This document shows positions 6,936 to 15,371 of a stretch of 64,000 nt of DNA, piece by piece. The notes under the pieces were generated by a model that was not told the DNA's origin, did no database searches, and saw nothing but the letters and a program-made list of their open reading frames with translations. Source of the stretch: Gammaproteobacteria bacterium (GTDB lineage: Bacteria; Pseudomonadota; Gammaproteobacteria; JADZEE01); assembly GCA_020850735.1 (NCBI GenBank), contig JADZEE010000069.1, positions 1 to 64,000 of the forward strand, written 5' to 3'. How positions within the stretch are numbered: position 1 is the stretch's first letter; each line of letters opens with the position of its first letter. A program made the translations under genes and the position numbers.

Positions 6936-8678
6936 TCAGCCCGCGGCCACGTCTCCGAACGACAGCGCTTCGGCCACGCTGACGTCCGCAACGTCGGCGG
7001 AAACGCGCATCGCTTCCTCGACGGTCGTCGTGCCCCGCGCCGCGTCTTCCAGGGCGACCAGATCCAGGGGCCTGAAACCCGCGGCGCGATGCGCGAGCGC
7101 CGCGAATTCCACCGAATCGGTACGGGTCAGCGCGGTGGCGATGCCCTCGTCGATCTCGAGCAGCTCGTAGACGCCGATGCGGCCACGGTAACCGGTGTTG
7201 TTGCAGTACTGGCAGCCGCGCCCGTGCATGAAACGCCCTTCGTTGCGACCCGTCTTCGCGCGCACCCACGCGCTCGCGCGCGCATCGAGCCGGGCAGGCT
7301 CCGCACAGGCGTCACATACGCGTCGTACCAGGCGCTGGGCGACGATGGCCTGCAGCGCCGACGCGAGCATATAGCCCGGAACGTGCATGTCGAGCAGTCG
7401 CGTGACCGTGCTGATCGCGTCGTTGGTGTGCAGCGTCGACAGCACCATGTGCCCGGTCAGGGCCGCGCGCAGACCGATCTCGGCCGTCTCCTCGTCACGC
7501 ATCTCGCCGACCAGGATGATGTCGGGGTCCTGGCGCAGCGCCGAGCGCAGCACGCGGCCGAAGGTCAGCCCGATCTCGGCATTGACCTGCACCTGGTTGA
7601 TGCGCGACAGCCGGTACTCGACCGGATCTTCGACGGTGATGATCTTGTTCTCCGGCTGGTTCAGGATCTGCAGCGCGGCGTACAGCGTCGTCGTCTTGCC
7701 GCTGCCGGTCGGTCCGGTGACCAGCACCATGCCGTGCGGGCGATGAATGACGGCTTCGAAGCGCTTGCGCAGCGCTTCCGGCATGCCCAGGTCCTCGAGT
7801 TTTTTCACTCCGGCGGTCTGGTCGAGCAGGCGCATGACCACCGACTCGCCGTGCTGGACGGGCATGGTCGACAGGCGCACGTCCACTGCGTGGTCCTTGA
7901 CGCGGATGCTGAAGCGCCCGTCCTGGGGCAGGCGCTTTTCGGAAATGTCCAGGCCACCCATGAGCTTCAGGCGCAGGACGAGCGCCTGGACGATGCGCTT
8001 TTCGTTCAACACGTGCTCCTGCAGCACGCCGTCCACACGCTGGCGGATGCGCAGCACCGTTTCGTCCGGTTCGATGTGAATATCCGAAGCCTTGATCTGC
8101 ACCGCGTCTTCGAACACGGACTGCAGAAGTTTCACCACCGGTGCGTCGGCCAGATCCGCGGCCGCGACCAGCTCCTGCATGTCGATGTCGCCGGCGGTCA
8201 GCTCGTCGGAAAGCTGCTCGGCGAATCCGGTGATCTGCTCGGTGTGCCGGTAGACCGCATCGATGGTGCGCAGCAGGTCGGCCTCGCGCACGACCGCGAG
8301 TTCGACCGGTCGCTTGAGCAGCGCCGCGAGCTCGTCATAGGCGAAGATATTGGTCGGGTCGGCCATGCCGACCAGCACGCCGCGCTCGCTCAGCTTGAGG
8401 GCGACGGCGCGGAAGCGGCGCGCCTGGATCTCGGGAATGAGGCGTACGGTGTCGGCGTCGAACTTGTAGTGGCGCAGATCGATGAACGGGATGTTGAGCT
8501 GCTTGGACAGGAAGGTGAGCAGCTCGTCCTCGCCCAGGTAGCCGTTCTCGATCAGCACCTTGCCGAGCTTGCGCCCGCTCTTTTTCTGCTCGGCCAGGGC
8601 GACGTCGAGCTGGCCCTGGGAGATGACCTTGTTCTCGACCAGCAGGTCGCCGATGCGGACTTTCTGGCGCGGTTGCAT
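6936..8678 (-). CDS. mshE: MSHA pilus assembly ATPase MshE
   Basis: A 580-residue GspE/PilB-type hexameric ATPase that powers pilus extension. Two 24-residue MshEN motifs at about residues 8-31 and 37-60 (each of the RxGxxLxxxG...Q type) form the c-di-GMP binding module known from Vibrio cholerae MshE. The ATPase core shows Walker A GPTGSGKT (322-329), the Asp box ITVEDPVEY (347-355), the Walker B-region DPDIILVGEMRDEET (384-398) and the His box STLHTND (414-420). A four-cysteine zinc site is formed by C455, C458, C489 and C492. Length is typical. The start overlaps the mshN stop. Confidence 0.95.
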   Translation of the reverse strand: MQPRQKVRIGDLLVENKVISQGQLDVALAEQKKSGRKLGKVLIENGYLGEDELLTFLSKQLNIPFIDLRHYKFDADTVRLIPEIQARRFRAVALKLSERGVLVGMADPTNIFAYDELAALLKRPVELAVVREADLLRTIDAVYRHTEQITGFAEQLSDELTAGDIDMQELVAAADLADAPVVKLLQSVFEDAVQIKASDIHIEPDETVLRIRQRVDGVLQEHVLNEKRIVQALVLRLKLMGGLDISEKRLPQDGRFSIRVKDHAVDVRLSTMPVQHGESVVMRLLDQTAGVKKLEDLGMPEALRKRFEAVIHRPHGMVLVTGPTGSGKTTTLYAALQILNQPENKIITVEDPVEYRLSRINQVQVNAEIGLTFGRVLRSALRQDPDIILVGEMRDEETAEIGLRAALTGHMVLSTLHTNDAISTVTRLLDMHVPGYMLASALQAIVAQRLVRRVCDACAEPARLDARASAWVRAKTGRNEGRFMHGRGCQYCNNTGYRGRIGVYELLEIDEGIATALTRTDSVEFAALAHRAAGFRPLDLVALEDAARGTTTVEEAMRVSADVADVSVAEALSFGDVAAG

Positions 8679-9751
8679 CAGCCGTGGCCTCCGGACAAAG
8701 CCTCGATGCGGTTGCCGACGAAGCGGCGCAGGTTGGGCGCGAGCGACGGATCCGCCAGGGCCTGCTCGAAGGCCGCGCGGGCGGCGTCGCGTTCACCGCG
8801 CGCCGTCAGCGAAATCCCCAGGCCCATCGACCAGATCCCGTGCCCGGGCCGGACCGCCAGCACGGCGCGGTACAGCTCGACGGCCCGCTGGTGCCGGCCC
8901 AGACGCTGCTCGAGCGCCGCCGTGAAGGCATGATACGCCGGATCCGCGGCGAGCTCCGGGGCGGCCCGAGCGAGCACCTCGACCGCCGCCTCGAGGCGAC
9001 CTTCGTCGACGAGGATCCGCGCAAACGGCAACGCGAGGCGCGGTTCGGATGGCAGGCGCGCGGTCGCGGCCGCGAGCGCCACCTTCAGTTCGTCGTTGCG
9101 CCCCGTTGCCGTCAACGCGGACACCAGCAGCAAGCGGGCACGCACATCGTCCCCGTGAGCGTCGAGATAGGGCTCGAGCAGGGCAATGGCCCCGGCGTGC
9201 CGTCCCTGCCGTGCGAGCTGCAGGGCGCGCGCATACGGGCTCGCGTCCGGAGCCGCAGCCCCGCCCGCGGCCGGGCGGATCGCAAGCGTGGCCGGTAACT
9301 CAGCGGCCGGCTGCTGTGATTCGAACGCGTCCGCGGACGCGGCGATCATCGCCTCGGCGGCAACGACCGGATCCGCCGTTTCCCCGACCGGCGCCGGCGC
9401 CGGCGCCGCCGCGACCGCCATCGCGCCGGTGGCGCCGGCGGGCGCCGTCACGACGGCAGCGGGCGCCGCACCGGCAACCCTGCTGCCGTCCATGGGCTGC
9501 GCGGGGCGCGTGCTGCCGGCGTCGCTGCGCACGGGCGGGGCGGCAGTCGGGGGGACCATCCCGATCAGCCGGATCACCAGCACGGCCAGCGTCACCAGAG
9601 CGAGCAGTCCGAGCATTGAAATGCCGGGGACGCGCCGCGGCAGCGATGCGCTGGCGGTCGGGCTCAGATCCTGCAGCACGAGATCCGCGCTGAGGCGGGC
9701 GCCGCCGCGCCGATCCTCGAGATCGCGGAGCATCTGGTTGATGAGGCTCAT
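8678..9751 (-). CDS. mshN: MSHA biogenesis protein MshN (TPR protein)
   Basis: A 357-residue protein opening with MSLINQMLRDLEDRR, the conserved cytoplasmic N-terminus of MshN/GspB-like proteins. One membrane helix follows at about residues 44-65, then a long Ala/Pro-rich linker (about 70-170), then a periplasmic TPR array (about 180-350: YARALQLARQGRHAGAIAL and similar repeats). In MSHA loci MshN lies between the mshM ATPase-like protein and mshE and probably scaffolds secretin or periplasmic assembly. Start and stop overlap mshM and mshE by four and one bases. Confidence 0.9.
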   Translation of the reverse strand: MSLINQMLRDLEDRRGGARLSADLVLQDLSPTASASLPRRVPGISMLGLLALVTLAVLVIRLIGMVPPTAAPPVRSDAGSTRPAQPMDGSRVAGAAPAAVVTAPAGATGAMAVAAAPAPAPVGETADPVVAAEAMIAASADAFESQQPAAELPATLAIRPAAGGAAAPDASPYARALQLARQGRHAGAIALLEPYLDAHGDDVRARLLLVSALTATGRNDELKVALAAATARLPSEPRLALPFARILVDEGRLEAAVEVLARAAPELAADPAYHAFTAALEQRLGRHQRAVELYRAVLAVRPGHGIWSMGLGISLTARGERDAARAAFEQALADPSLAPNLRRFVGNRIEALSGGHG

Positions 9752-10695
9752 GGCAACAGCGCGAGCACGTCGCTCGGGGACGCGAGCAGCGCGAGCAGCG
9801 CGATTCCTGCGAGCGCACCGAAGGAACCGAGCAACCAGCGCAACACGCGCGTGCGCGCCGGACGCGCGCCGCGTTCCTCCCAGCGCCGGGCATCCCCGGT
9901 GTCGCGTACCGCGAGCCTGACGTGTACCCGGGTCACGGTACGGTCACCGCGACCGTAAGCGACCATCAGCGACTTGTGCGCGAGTATGTTGGCCAGCCGC
10001 GGGATGCCGCCGCTGCCCTGGTACAGCGCCTCGATCGCGCTCGCGGCCAGCAACCCCGGGCCGTCGTAGCCGGCGACGGCGAGGCGGTGGCGCAGATAGT
10101 GGGCGAAAGCCAGACGATTCATCGGCTCGATGCGGTAGGCGAAGGTGATCCGCTGGCGGAGCTGGCGCACGGACGGCTGCGCGAGCAGCGCATCGAGCTC
10201 CGGCTGTCCGAACAGCACGACCTGCAGCAGCTTGCGCTTCTCGGTCTCGAGGTTGGTGAGCAGGCGCAGCGTCTCCAGGGTTTCGACCGGCATGGCCTGG
10301 ACTTCGTCGAGGCAGACCACGACCCGGCGGCCGCTGGCGTGTATCTCGAGCAGCGCCTGGGTGATGCGCTTCATGAAGGCATGCTGGCCGATGCCCGCGT
10401 CGTAACGCACGCCCAGCTCGTCGGCGATCGACAGCAGCAGCGTCGTGGGCTTGAGATAGGGATTGGGGATGTAGGCCGTCGCGTAGTCGTCGCCGAGCTG
10501 CTTGAGCAGCGTCCGGCACAGGATGGTCTTGCCCGTGCCCACCTCACCGGTCACCTTCACGAAACCCTCGCCGCTGCGCAGCGCCACCAGCAGCACGTTG
10601 AGGGCGTCCTGGTACCCAGCCCGGTTCATGAAGAACGCGGTGTCGGGCGTGAGCGAGAACGGCAGCTCGGTCAGTGCGAAATGCTCCAGATACAT
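9748..10695 (-). CDS. mshM: MSHA biogenesis AAA ATPase MshM (ExeA/GspA-like)
   Basis: A 315-residue ExeA-like AAA protein. The conserved start MYLEHFALTELPFSLTPD is followed by Walker A GEVGTGKT (50-57) and Walker B VVVCLDEVQAM (125-135); a sensor-type GQPELDALLAQ region follows at about 163-174. One C-terminal membrane helix lies at about residues 286-306, so the ATPase domain is cytoplasmic. ExeA family members work with a GspB-like partner (here MshN) to insert the secretin. The ATG at 10695 was preferred to upstream codons because the family N-terminus begins there and a G-rich ribosome-binding site precedes it. Confidence 0.92.
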   Translation of the reverse strand: MYLEHFALTELPFSLTPDTAFFMNRAGYQDALNVLLVALRSGEGFVKVTGEVGTGKTILCRTLLKQLGDDYATAYIPNPYLKPTTLLLSIADELGVRYDAGIGQHAFMKRITQALLEIHASGRRVVVCLDEVQAMPVETLETLRLLTNLETEKRKLLQVVLFGQPELDALLAQPSVRQLRQRITFAYRIEPMNRLAFAHYLRHRLAVAGYDGPGLLAASAIEALYQGSGGIPRLANILAHKSLMVAYGRGDRTVTRVHVRLAVRDTGDARRWEERGARPARTRVLRWLLGSFGALAGIALLALLASPSDVLALLP

Positions 10696-10711
10696 CGTTC
10701 TGCCCCCCGGC

Positions 10712-12487
10712 CTAGTCCTGGAAACCGCCGCTGCGACGCTGGCGCCAGGCGTCGAGCTCGGCGCGGACGCGGTCGATGCCGGCCGAGGCCGTCCCGACCG
10801 CGTCGGCCCATTGCTGATCGCCCTCGACCACCAGCGGCCGCAGCAGGATGACGAGTTCGCTCTTGGTGGTGCTCTCGCGTTGCTGCTTGAACAGCGCGCC
10901 GATGAACGGCAGATCACCGAAGCGGGGAGCTTTCGCCTGCGTGTCGTCGACCCGGTCCTGCATCAGCCCGCCGATGACCACCACCTGCCCGCTGTGCGCA
11001 CGGACGATCGAGTCGGCCTCGCGCACCGTGCTGCGCGCGAGCGGCAGGGTCTGCACGATGTTGCTGATGGTGATGGTCTTCTGCTGGTCGACCACTTGGC
11101 TCACGGTCGGATGAATGTGCAGCGTGACGTCGCTGTGCTGGCTGATCTGCGGCGTCACGTCGAGCGCGATGCCGGAGAAAAACGGCGTCAGCTCGATGTT
11201 CGGCGTGGACGTCGTGGCCGTGCCGGTGACGGTGGTGGTGGACACGTCAGTGACGAAGAATTCGTCGGTGCCCACCTTGATGACCGCCTTCTGGTTGTTC
11301 ATGGTCGAGATCCGCGGGCTGGACAGCACCTGCACGTTGCCCTGGGTTTCGAGAAATTCGATGAATGCGGTGAAGTCGTTCGCGTTGATCGCCAGTCCGA
11401 ACACGCCGCCGAACGCCGAGGCGATCTGGCCGCGGAAGTCCGTCACGCCGGGCTCGAGGGGAAACTTGGAGCCGGCGATGTCCGACAGGCCGCTCTGATT
11501 GTTGAGCGTCGTGCCTCCGCCCGTCTGCAGGGCGGTGAAGTCGCCGAAAGCCGCGGTCCAGTTGATGCCGGTCTGATACCGATCGCTGAGCTGCACCTCC
11601 AGGATCTTGGCCTCGAGGATGACCTGGCGCTGGGCGATGAGCTGGGTCGCGCGCAAGAAGGCCTCCACCTCGCGCAGCTCGTTCGGGATCGCGCGGGCGA
11701 CGACCACCCCCGACTGCGGATTGACCACCACGCTGCGACCCTGGCTGTTGCCCACGATCGCCTCGAGCGCGGTCTGCAGCTCGGTCCAGAACGAGGTGGG
11801 CGGCTGCTCGGTGCTGATCTGCGTACCGACCACGGTGCGCTGACCGCGGCCGCGACTGGAGCCCGTGCCGCCGGTGTCGGCGTTGTCGGTGGCGTTGGCG
11901 GCGCTCGGACCTTCCTGCAGGGTACCCGAGCTCACGAAGGTCGAGGAGGTGCCGCTGCGATTGATGTTCAGGTAGTTGATCTGGTAGACGCGCGCCTCCA
12001 GGCGGCTCGGCAGCACCTGGAAGCCGTAGGTCGTGCGCACGAACTCGTAGCCGTAGACGTCGCGCGCGGCCTCCAGCACTTCCGGGATCGTGGCATTTTT
12101 GAGCGTCAGCGAGATGGTCCCCGCCACCTCCGGGTGCACGACCATGTTGTACTGCGTGCCCTCGACCAGGCTCATGAAGAACTGCACCGCGGGGACGTCG
12201 CTGACCGCGATGTCGAAGCGCTGCCCGTCATCGGCTTGCGGCAACTGTGGCACGGTCAGGCGCAGCGACGGCAGCAGCGCGTCGGAGACGTCCGCGGGCA
12301 CCTCGGCCGACTCGGGACTGCGGCTGCGGGCGGCTTCCAGATCGCCCGACATGCGCTCCAGCGTCGCCTTGCGCGGCGGCTGTTCGGCGCACGCGCCGAA
12401 CAGTGTAATGAGCATGACCGCGCAGCCGGTGCGCACGCGTCGTACCACGGTCGATTCACTACCGCGGAAGTTCTCTGTCCTGGTCAC
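10712..12487 (-). CDS. mshL: MSHA pilus outer-membrane secretin MshL
   Basis: A 591-residue secretin that forms the outer-membrane pore for the pilus. The N-terminus contains a lipoprotein signal ending LITLFGAC (acylated Cys at about 33). A periplasmic region follows with a secretin/TonB short N-terminal domain (about 90-160) and an N1-type domain; the C-terminal half carries the secretin beta-domain, including VLSSPRISTMNNQKAVIKVG and the terminal VVIGGLMQD region. The start is GTG at 12487, overlapping the mshK stop (GTGA). A glycine/threonine-rich loop at about 182-212 is probably disordered. Confidence 0.95.
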   Translation of the reverse strand: MTRTENFRGSESTVVRRVRTGCAVMLITLFGACAEQPPRKATLERMSGDLEAARSRSPESAEVPADVSDALLPSLRLTVPQLPQADDGQRFDIAVSDVPAVQFFMSLVEGTQYNMVVHPEVAGTISLTLKNATIPEVLEAARDVYGYEFVRTTYGFQVLPSRLEARVYQINYLNINRSGTSSTFVSSGTLQEGPSAANATDNADTGGTGSSRGRGQRTVVGTQISTEQPPTSFWTELQTALEAIVGNSQGRSVVVNPQSGVVVARAIPNELREVEAFLRATQLIAQRQVILEAKILEVQLSDRYQTGINWTAAFGDFTALQTGGGTTLNNQSGLSDIAGSKFPLEPGVTDFRGQIASAFGGVFGLAINANDFTAFIEFLETQGNVQVLSSPRISTMNNQKAVIKVGTDEFFVTDVSTTTVTGTATTSTPNIELTPFFSGIALDVTPQISQHSDVTLHIHPTVSQVVDQQKTITISNIVQTLPLARSTVREADSIVRAHSGQVVVIGGLMQDRVDDTQAKAPRFGDLPFIGALFKQQRESTTKSELVILLRPLVVEGDQQWADAVGTASAGIDRVRAELDAWRQRRSGGFQD

Positions 12488-12828
12488 GGTTGCACCGCCC
12501 TCTTGATGTCATGCTGGAGCAGCGAGACGACGATGCGTCGTCCGTCCTGCTGCTGCAGAACCACAGCCGTCGGCCGGACCTCGAGCACCGTCATGGCACC
12601 CAGCCGTTCGCCCTCGCGCACGCTGCGCCCATTGATGATTGCCCGACGCGACGCCACACCGATCTTGACGCCCGTCAGGCGCCACACGACCGCCTCGGGC
12701 CCGGTGGCGTCGACGACTGCCGGCAGCTGACCCCATTGCGCCGGCCGGGTCGGATCCGGCAGCGGGCCCTGGGCCGCGACCGTACCGATGGTCCCCATGA
12801 GCATGAGCAGGGCGCGCAGCATGGCCAT
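12484..12828 (-). CDS. mshK: MSHA biogenesis protein MshK
   Basis: A 114-residue exported protein. A cleavable signal peptide (MAMLRALLMLMGTIGTVAA) precedes DPTRPAQW, the proline motif typical of MshK and PilP/GspC-type HR domains. The rest is a small beta-rich domain (LTGVKIGVASRRAIINGRSV). It is expected to bridge the inner-membrane proteins MshI/J to the MshL secretin, as PilP does for PilQ. The start ATG at 12828 overlaps the mshJ stop (TGATG), and the gene ends inside the mshL start. Confidence 0.85.
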   Translation of the reverse strand: MAMLRALLMLMGTIGTVAAQGPLPDPTRPAQWGQLPAVVDATGPEAVVWRLTGVKIGVASRRAIINGRSVREGERLGAMTVLEVRPTAVVLQQQDGRRIVVSLLQHDIKRAVQP

Positions 12829-13523
12829 CACACGCCGATCCAGCGCCGATCGAGGCTCAGGGTGTAGACCACGATCGAGGCGACCGCGCGCGGATAGTCC
12901 TCGACCCGGAATTCGATCCCCTCCCAGAAAAAGCTCCACGGCAAGGCCTCCAGATCGCGCAGGTAGGCGAGCGTGTCGGCGAAGTTGCCGCTGAAGGTGA
13001 TGCGCACGCCGTGCTTGTACGCTCCGGCGAGACCGCCGGCGGGCCTGCCCGGTGCCCCGCCCGCCGCCGGTTTTGCGCTGCCGCTCGCGGCCGGCGTCTC
13101 GAGCAGCGGCTCGCTGCCGAGTCCCTCGACCGCGAGCACCGCCAGCCCCCCGCTGCGGCGCAGCACCGTTTCCAGCACTTCGGCCACCCGCTCGGGTGCG
13201 ATCAGGTTGGCCGCGGAGGCCGCGATATCCGCATCCAGCGCCTCGATGCGCTGGCGGTACCGATCACGCAGCGCGCGGTTGGGCGCATCCGGATCCAGCT
13301 GGCTGCGCCGGACGATGGCCTCGGCCTGTTCCTGCAATGTCGCGATATCGGCGCGCCGGCGCTCCAGCGCGCTGCGCAGATCCGCCTGCACGAGCGCCTG
13401 CGGATCCATCAGCAGGTACTGCCACAGGGCGAACACCACCAGGACACAGGCGCCCAGCACCAGGGCGCGCTCCTTGAGGGTCAGCGCGTCGATACGTGCC
13501 AGCGCGGCGCGCCACCTATTCAT
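12828..13523 (-). CDS. mshJ: MSHA biogenesis protein MshJ (PilO-like)
   Basis: A 231-residue PilO/GspM-like bitopic protein. A short cytoplasmic start (MNRWRAALARIDALTLKER) leads into one membrane helix at about residues 22-40, then a periplasmic coiled coil (about 50-110) and a ferredoxin-like domain ending EDYPRAVASIVVYTLSLDR. Such proteins form the alignment complex with the PilM- and PilN-like partners encoded just upstream. The ATG at 13523 overlaps the end of the PilN-like gene by 8 bases. Confidence 0.88.
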   Translation of the reverse strand: MNRWRAALARIDALTLKERALVLGACVLVVFALWQYLLMDPQALVQADLRSALERRRADIATLQEQAEAIVRRSQLDPDAPNRALRDRYRQRIEALDADIAASAANLIAPERVAEVLETVLRRSGGLAVLAVEGLGSEPLLETPAASGSAKPAAGGAPGRPAGGLAGAYKHGVRITFSGNFADTLAYLRDLEALPWSFFWEGIEFRVEDYPRAVASIVVYTLSLDRRWIGV

Positions 13524-14139
13524 TGCCGCTGCCTCCCAGGGCCGGCAGCCCCGGTGTGCGCAACTCGAATTCGACTTCGGCGGGGACGTCGTCAGCGCGG
13601 CGTATGGCCAGCTCGCTGAACGCACGGCCGTTGAAGGTAGGCTCGTTGGCCAGACGCCGCAGGTAGACCGGGACCAGCTCCGGCGCCAGTGCGCGGCCGG
13701 CGAGCCCGATCGCGCGCCCGCCCCGGACCAGCGAAAAGCGGGTCAGCCAGGCGCCCTCGACGCTCTGGCGCGCCAGTGCTTCCAGATATGCGGACAAACC
13801 ACTGCTGTTGCCGAGCGTACCGTCCGCAAGTGCGACCAGCAGGCGCTCGCGCATCTGCACCTCGTTGCGCAGCCGGTTCACTTCGGCATCGAGCGCCTGG
13901 CTGCGGGTTTTTTCCGGATAGCGCGCGCGCAGGGCATCCACCTGGACGGTGACGGCCTGCTGGCGTTCGTCCAGGCGCACGATTTCCGCCCGCGCGCTGG
14001 CGAGCTGCCACTGACCGTAGGCATAAATGACACCCAGAGCCACCGCGACGACGCCCAGGATCTGCAGCATCGCGGCCGCCGAAAAGACCTTCTTCTCGCG
14101 CCGGAAGATGGGCTGGAAAAGGTTGATCTCCTGCCTCAC
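13516..14139 (-). CDS. MSHA alignment-complex protein, PilN-like (MshI2)
   Basis: A 207-residue PilN-like bitopic membrane protein. The start MRQEINLFQPIFRREKK is the cytoplasmic signature by which PilN-type proteins bind the PilM-like ATPase fold; a membrane helix follows at about 20-42, then a coiled coil and a periplasmic ferredoxin-like domain. In MSHA loci this gene is often called mshI2 and separates mshI from mshJ, as here. It overlaps mshI by four bases. Confidence 0.85.
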   Translation of the reverse strand: MRQEINLFQPIFRREKKVFSAAAMLQILGVVAVALGVIYAYGQWQLASARAEIVRLDERQQAVTVQVDALRARYPEKTRSQALDAEVNRLRNEVQMRERLLVALADGTLGNSSGLSAYLEALARQSVEGAWLTRFSLVRGGRAIGLAGRALAPELVPVYLRRLANEPTFNGRAFSELAIRRADDVPAEVEFELRTPGLPALGGSGNE

Positions 14140-15089
14140 AGCGCCTTGCCCTCCGCACGCAGCGCGGCGCCGACGGCGATCAGGCAGCGCGGCTGCAGGT
14201 CGGCGCCGAGCGGCTCGGCGACATCGATGATCTCGTTCAGGTCCAGCACCCGGGCGGGTACGCCGAGCTGACGACCGAGGTATTCGGCGACCCCGGCGAC
14301 GGGCTGCGGCAACGGCGACAGCACCAACCCGACGATCGGCGGCTGGCCGAAATGGCTCTCGTAGTAATCGAGCGAACGCTGCACCTCGATGACGATGGCG
14401 TCCAGCCGGCCCTCGATCTCGGGGCTCAGCGCGTCGCCACCGTGCGTCGGAAATGAACCCCCGATCTCGATCCGGCGCGACAGGTACAGAGTCGCCTGGC
14501 GCGTGAGGGTGATGAGCCCGCGATCACCGCTCAGGTACACGAAAGCCACGCCACCGACGTCCTCGGGCAGCAGTGCGGTGACGTTGCGCAGCGCGAGCTC
14601 GGGAATGTCGACCGTCGCCAGCGCGAGCCCCGCGTCCAGCAGCTCGTCCACGCGCCGGCGGACCGCGTTCGCCCGGGCGGCGACGACGTAGAGCATGTGC
14701 GAGCCGCGCCCGCCCTTGTGCGTCGGGACCTCGAACACGTCGATCACGGCGTCGTCGACGTGGTAGTCGATGAGGTCCTTGACCCGCCAGCGCATGGCTG
14801 CGCGCAGCTCCGCCGACGGGACCTCCGGTGCTTCCACCAGCAGCAGCGTGTACTGCTCCAGGTCCATGACACTGGTGGCGGGCAGCGTGTCGAGGCGCTG
14901 CGCCTTCACCAGCCGGGCAAGCGCCTGGGCGCGATCATCGCTCGCCTGCAGTGGCAGGTAGGTGCACAACTCCAGGACCGGCGCTGCGCCACCGTTGCCG
15001 CGCACGGTGGCACAGGCGATGCCGTCGTCACCGACACAGACGGCGGTGAGCGCGTCGGAACGCAGTCGCGGCTTGAACAGACTCTGCAC
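14136..15089 (-). CDS. mshI: MSHA biogenesis protein MshI (PilM-like)
   Basis: A 317-residue cytoplasmic protein of the PilM/actin-like fold and first gene of the MSHA operon. Landmarks include the N-terminal AVCVGDDGIACATV strand, AAMRWRVKDLIDYHVDDAV, a second subdomain with YLSGDRGLITLTRQ, and IEVQRSLDYYESHFG. MshI should recruit the PilN/PilO-like proteins encoded directly downstream. The upstream 282-base gap carries promoter-like elements and a 12-base palindrome. No mshH (csrD-like) gene precedes it, unlike many Vibrio loci. Confidence 0.9.
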   Translation of the reverse strand: MQSLFKPRLRSDALTAVCVGDDGIACATVRGNGGAAPVLELCTYLPLQASDDRAQALARLVKAQRLDTLPATSVMDLEQYTLLLVEAPEVPSAELRAAMRWRVKDLIDYHVDDAVIDVFEVPTHKGGRGSHMLYVVAARANAVRRRVDELLDAGLALATVDIPELALRNVTALLPEDVGGVAFVYLSGDRGLITLTRQATLYLSRRIEIGGSFPTHGGDALSPEIEGRLDAIVIEVQRSLDYYESHFGQPPIVGLVLSPLPQPVAGVAEYLGRQLGVPARVLDLNEIIDVAEPLGADLQPRCLIAVGAALRAEGKAL

Positions 15090-15138
15090 GGATCCCCTCC
15101 CGGTCTCCGGGTATGGCTGACGCAGCGGCCGAATTTAT

Positions 15139-15168
15139 ATCATAATTTACAGAAGCTTTCCATAGTAA
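15139..15168 (-). promoter_or_regulatory. Candidate sigma-70 promoter of the MSHA operon
   Basis: On the minus strand a good -10, TATGAT (15144-15139), is preceded after 18 bases by a weak -35, TTACTA (15168-15163). The surrounding 80 bases are strikingly AT-rich for this genome. Transcription would start near 15132 and leave a leader of about 42 bases before mshI. Confidence 0.45.
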
Positions 15169-15179
15169 CTATCGATAGT
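15168..15179. promoter_or_regulatory. Perfect 12-base palindrome at the MSHA promoter (possible operator)
   Basis: ACTATCGATAGT is a perfect palindrome that abuts the proposed -35 box. A half-site-like ACTATGG lies just beside it on the minus strand. Placement next to the -35 would suit a dimeric activator or repressor. No known regulator consensus is claimed. Confidence 0.4.
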
Positions 15180-15203
15180 CAAATGATTTTTGTCGGATTA
15201 AAT

Positions 15204-15219
15204 CGCCTTGGGCAAGGCG
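15204..15219 (-). terminator. Possible terminator hairpin after gpsA
   Basis: CGCCTTG and CAAGGCG form a perfect 7-base inverted repeat around two bases (a 6-base stem with a 4-base loop is more realistic). In the gpsA direction it is followed by ATTTAAT, only a weak T-tract. It would separate gpsA from the MSHA operon. Confidence 0.35.
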
Positions 15220-15371
15220 GCTGCCGGGCCCGGCGGAGCGCTGGAACCCTCCTGGGTCGGGCGCGTCCCGGCGCGCAAACCGGGCACCTGAGTGGTTGTT
15301 GCATCGCAGCGAGGGATCGAGCGAACGAAACCGGATGGCCACCGCGGGCGAACGCGGCCCGGGCGTGATGC

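Noticed and set aside
6297-8933. An 878-codon open frame on the plus strand across mshG, mshE and mshN
   Set aside because: It is antisense to genes with complete catalytic motifs and is rich in Arg, Ala and His as expected from shadow frames in very GC-rich DNA. No domain is recognisable. The same applies to the long plus-strand frame at 1850-4114.
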